A stretch of DNA of 7,748 bases from Comamonadaceae bacterium. Lineage in GTDB: Bacteria > Pseudomonadota > Gammaproteobacteria > Burkholderiales > Burkholderiaceae. The stretch lies in contig CANGSD010000045.1 in NCBI GenBank assembly GCA_947455875.1, positions 1 to 7,748 on the forward strand. Reading direction: 5' to 3'. The notes beneath the pieces were generated by a model. That model was not told where the DNA came from and did not search any database. It worked only from the letters and a program-made list of their open reading frames with translations. Numbering within the stretch: the first letter of the stretch is position 1; each line of letters starts with the position of its first letter. Shown here piece by piece: positions 6,013 to 7,748 of this stretch. Made by a program: the position numbers and the translations under genes.

Positions 6013-7748
6013 TTCGCCGCCTGACAGGCCTTGAGCTGCAGCGCCTTCACCTGTTTGGCCGTGTCGTAGACACCGCCATTCAATGAATGCGACATATTGC
6101 CGCGCGGGTAGAAGACCACGCTTTGCAGACCTTGCATCGCCACCAGCCAGGTGAGTTCTTCGAGCTTGCAGTGAAAGTCGAATTCGTCAAAGTCCAAGGT
6201 CGTCACGGTCTTGAATTGGCTGAACGCGTGCAGGTCGAAGGTGCGCGATCCGTACCAGCTGCCCGAGGGGCCCTTGAGTCGCAAGTTCACAGCGGGCAAG
6301 GCGTTGATCGCGGCGATGAATTCGGCAGGCAGGGTCACCAGCTGGCCTTTGACCTTGGGTTGGCCCAGCTCGTTGATATCAAAACTGAGGATGATCGAGG
6401 ACAGACCTTTGAGGTCAGTGGCGTCCACGACCGAGGTGGGGATGGCCACCCACGTCAGCTGCGGGCACCCCTTGAGTCCTCGCAGCGAGGTGAGTTTCAT
6501 GCACCCGCGTGCCTGAATTTCCCGCACCGTGGCGGGCGGGGTGCCCAGACTCTGGAGCGCAGGGCAGGCCTGCACGGAGATGAATTCCAGTTTCTTGCAG
6601 GCTTGCATGCCGTCCAGTTGGGTCAGGCCCGCGCTTTCGTCGCAGATCAGTTTCACCAAATCGGCCGGTAGCAGGCCCAGTGACTTCAGGCCGTGACATT
6701 CTTTGAGGGCCAGGTGGTTCACAGGGCCGCGCCAGCCTTCTGGCAAGGTCGTCACCGCGCTGTCGGTGAGATAGACCGTCTCCAGCTTCTGCAGCTGGCC
6801 CAGTGGCGTGGCGTCTTTCAACTGAGCGCAGTGTTGCAGGGAGATCCAGGTGAGCGCCGGCAGGGCGCTCAGATTGCTCAGATCCGATAAGCCACTCTGT
6901 TCGGCGCTGAACGCGGTGAGGCTGGGGATCTCTCGCAGACCGTCCAGACTTTTCAGTGCGGTGGCATGGTCGACCGACAAACTTTGCAATTTGCCACCCA
7001 GCGCAGGCAGGTGCGCCAGCGAGGTGAGGGCGCTGCAGCCATCGAGCGAGAACCGGGTGGTGCCGTCATACGCCTTCATGGGCTTCAAGGGCAATTTCGC
7101 CAGGCCCTCGAGCGAGCGCAGGTTCGAACAGCGCTCCAGATCCAGCGTCTCGAGCGACTGGCACGCGGCCAACGGCAAGACCGAGGTCAGGGCCTCGCAG
7201 TCCGTTAAGTTCAGCGTTTTGAGTTTCTTCGCGGTCTTGAGAACCTCCAGCGAGTCGACCTGCTTGCAATCGTTCAGATTGAGCGTGGTCAGGCTGGGGG
7301 CGCAGGCTTCCAGTCCACCGAGGTCGACCAGCGCTGGGTTATCCGACAGATTCAGTTCTTTGATTTTGGGCGAGAGGCGCAGCGCCGAGATGTCTTGCAC
7401 CCGGCAGCATGACAGATCGACCTCGGTCAGTGCGGGCGCTTGCAGGCCGTTCAAGGAGGTCAGGGTACCCGACGAGCCCCAGCGCCTTCCATTGACTTTC
7501 AAGTGAGTCAACTTGGGCATGGGTCCAAAGCCTGTCAGATCCGGAGTGACCTCGTCGCCGATATGCAAGAACAGGCGGGTGAGGCCCGTGAAACCCTCCA
7601 GCGGATGCGCCTGCGAAAGCAAGGCCAGATCTAGCTCGGTGATCTGTGCGCGCAGCTTGTGCAGAGGGCTGTCCGCAGGGGCACGGGCCATGAGGCCGAA
7701 CAAGGCCATGTCCAGATAGGGCTGCGCGGGGCCGGTACCCGTGAAGCG
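5985..7748 (-). CDS. Large leucine-rich-repeat protein, N-terminus beyond the window
   Basis: At least 587 residues are visible and the reading frame stays open to the right edge, so the true start lies outside. The ATG at 7709 is in frame but has no ribosome-binding site. From about 35 residues into the visible part, some 18-19 repeats of 20-24 residues follow, with a pattern like LxxLxLxxCxxLxSLxGL; examples are LKTLNLTDCEALTSVLPL and LETLDLERCSNLRSLEGL. Cysteine (or N/D) at the turn position is frequent. Such repeats build a curved solenoid used for protein binding. After the repeats, about 150 residues (beginning near SSIILSFDINELGQ) are non-repetitive and contain aromatic-rich sequence (GSWYGSRTF, LDFDEFDFHCKLEELTW); I do not recognise a domain there. 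No signal peptide or membrane segment is visible, but the N-terminus is missing. It is convergent with the ATPase gene. Function unknown; it could be an effector, an immunity or recognition factor, or a housekeeping scaffold. Confidence 0.85.
   Translation of the reverse strand, partial: RFTGTGPAQPYLDMALFGLMARAPADSPLHKLRAQITELDLALLSQAHPLEGFTGLTRLFLHIGDEVTPDLTGFGPMPKLTHLKVNGRRWGSSGTLTSLNGLQAPALTEVDLSCCRVQDISALRLSPKIKELNLSDNPALVDLGGLEACAPSLTTLNLNDCKQVDSLEVLKTAKKLKTLNLTDCEALTSVLPLAACQSLETLDLERCSNLRSLEGLAKLPLKPMKAYDGTTRFSLDGCSALTSLAHLPALGGKLQSLSVDHATALKSLDGLREIPSLTAFSAEQSGLSDLSNLSALPALTWISLQHCAQLKDATPLGQLQKLETVYLTDSAVTTLPEGWRGPVNHLALKECHGLKSLGLLPADLVKLICDESAGLTQLDGMQACKKLEFISVQACPALQSLGTPPATVREIQARGCMKLTSLRGLKGCPQLTWVAIPTSVVDATDLKGLSSIILSFDINELGQPKVKGQLVTLPAEFIAAINALPAVNLRLKGPSGSWYGSRTFDLHAFSQFKTVTTLDFDEFDFHCKLEELTWLVAMQGLQSVVFYPRGNMSHSLNGGVYDTAKQVKALQLKACQAAKIKPPAHVV

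Noticed and set aside
6087..7506. Several plus-strand open frames opposite the leucine-rich-repeat gene
   Set aside because: They are antisense to a frame with clear periodic LRR sequence and show no coding signature of their own.
7707..7709. ATG as start of the leucine-rich-repeat protein
   Set aside because: No ribosome-binding site precedes it and the frame stays open through the window edge, so the gene more likely begins outside.

Overview
The window reads as GC-rich chromosomal DNA of a proteobacterium, most likely a betaproteobacterium of the Burkholderiales. I base this on overall composition, strong G/C third-position bias, Shine-Dalgarno style and the gene types. The lineage is inference, since no rRNA or marker gene is present. 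Protein-coding sequence fills almost all of the window. I see no tRNA, rRNA, CRISPR array, transposase or insertion-sequence end.

Left block (1-4646): a catabolic or uptake locus. A GntR/HutC-type repressor (minus strand, cut by the left edge) is divergent from a four-gene cluster on the plus strand. The cluster encodes an SsuC/TauC-type ABC permease, its ATPase (ATGA overlap), a probably Tat-exported SsuA/NrtA-like substrate-binding protein, and a GMC-family FAD oxidoreductase that starts 3 bases after the binding-protein stop. The tight packing suggests one transcript. The simplest reading is that the importer brings in a small alcohol-like or other organic substrate, the flavoenzyme oxidises it, and GntR senses the substrate or a product. 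The substrate cannot be read from sequence. The permease has no ATG or GTG start in the expected place: a good ribosome-binding site points at an ATC codon.

Middle (4647-4717): a short AT-richer promoter region with three 15-bp repeats at an exact 22-bp period. The last repeat abuts a perfect TATAAT box. The following gene begins with GTG just where transcription should start, so it is probably leaderless.

Right block (4718-7748): an AAA_14/DUF4143 ATPase with a PD-(D/E)XK-like C-terminal domain (plus strand), facing a large leucine-rich-repeat protein on the minus strand whose N-terminus lies beyond the right edge. Their stop codons are 10 bases apart. Neither has an assignable biological role, and neither is obviously linked to the transport locus.
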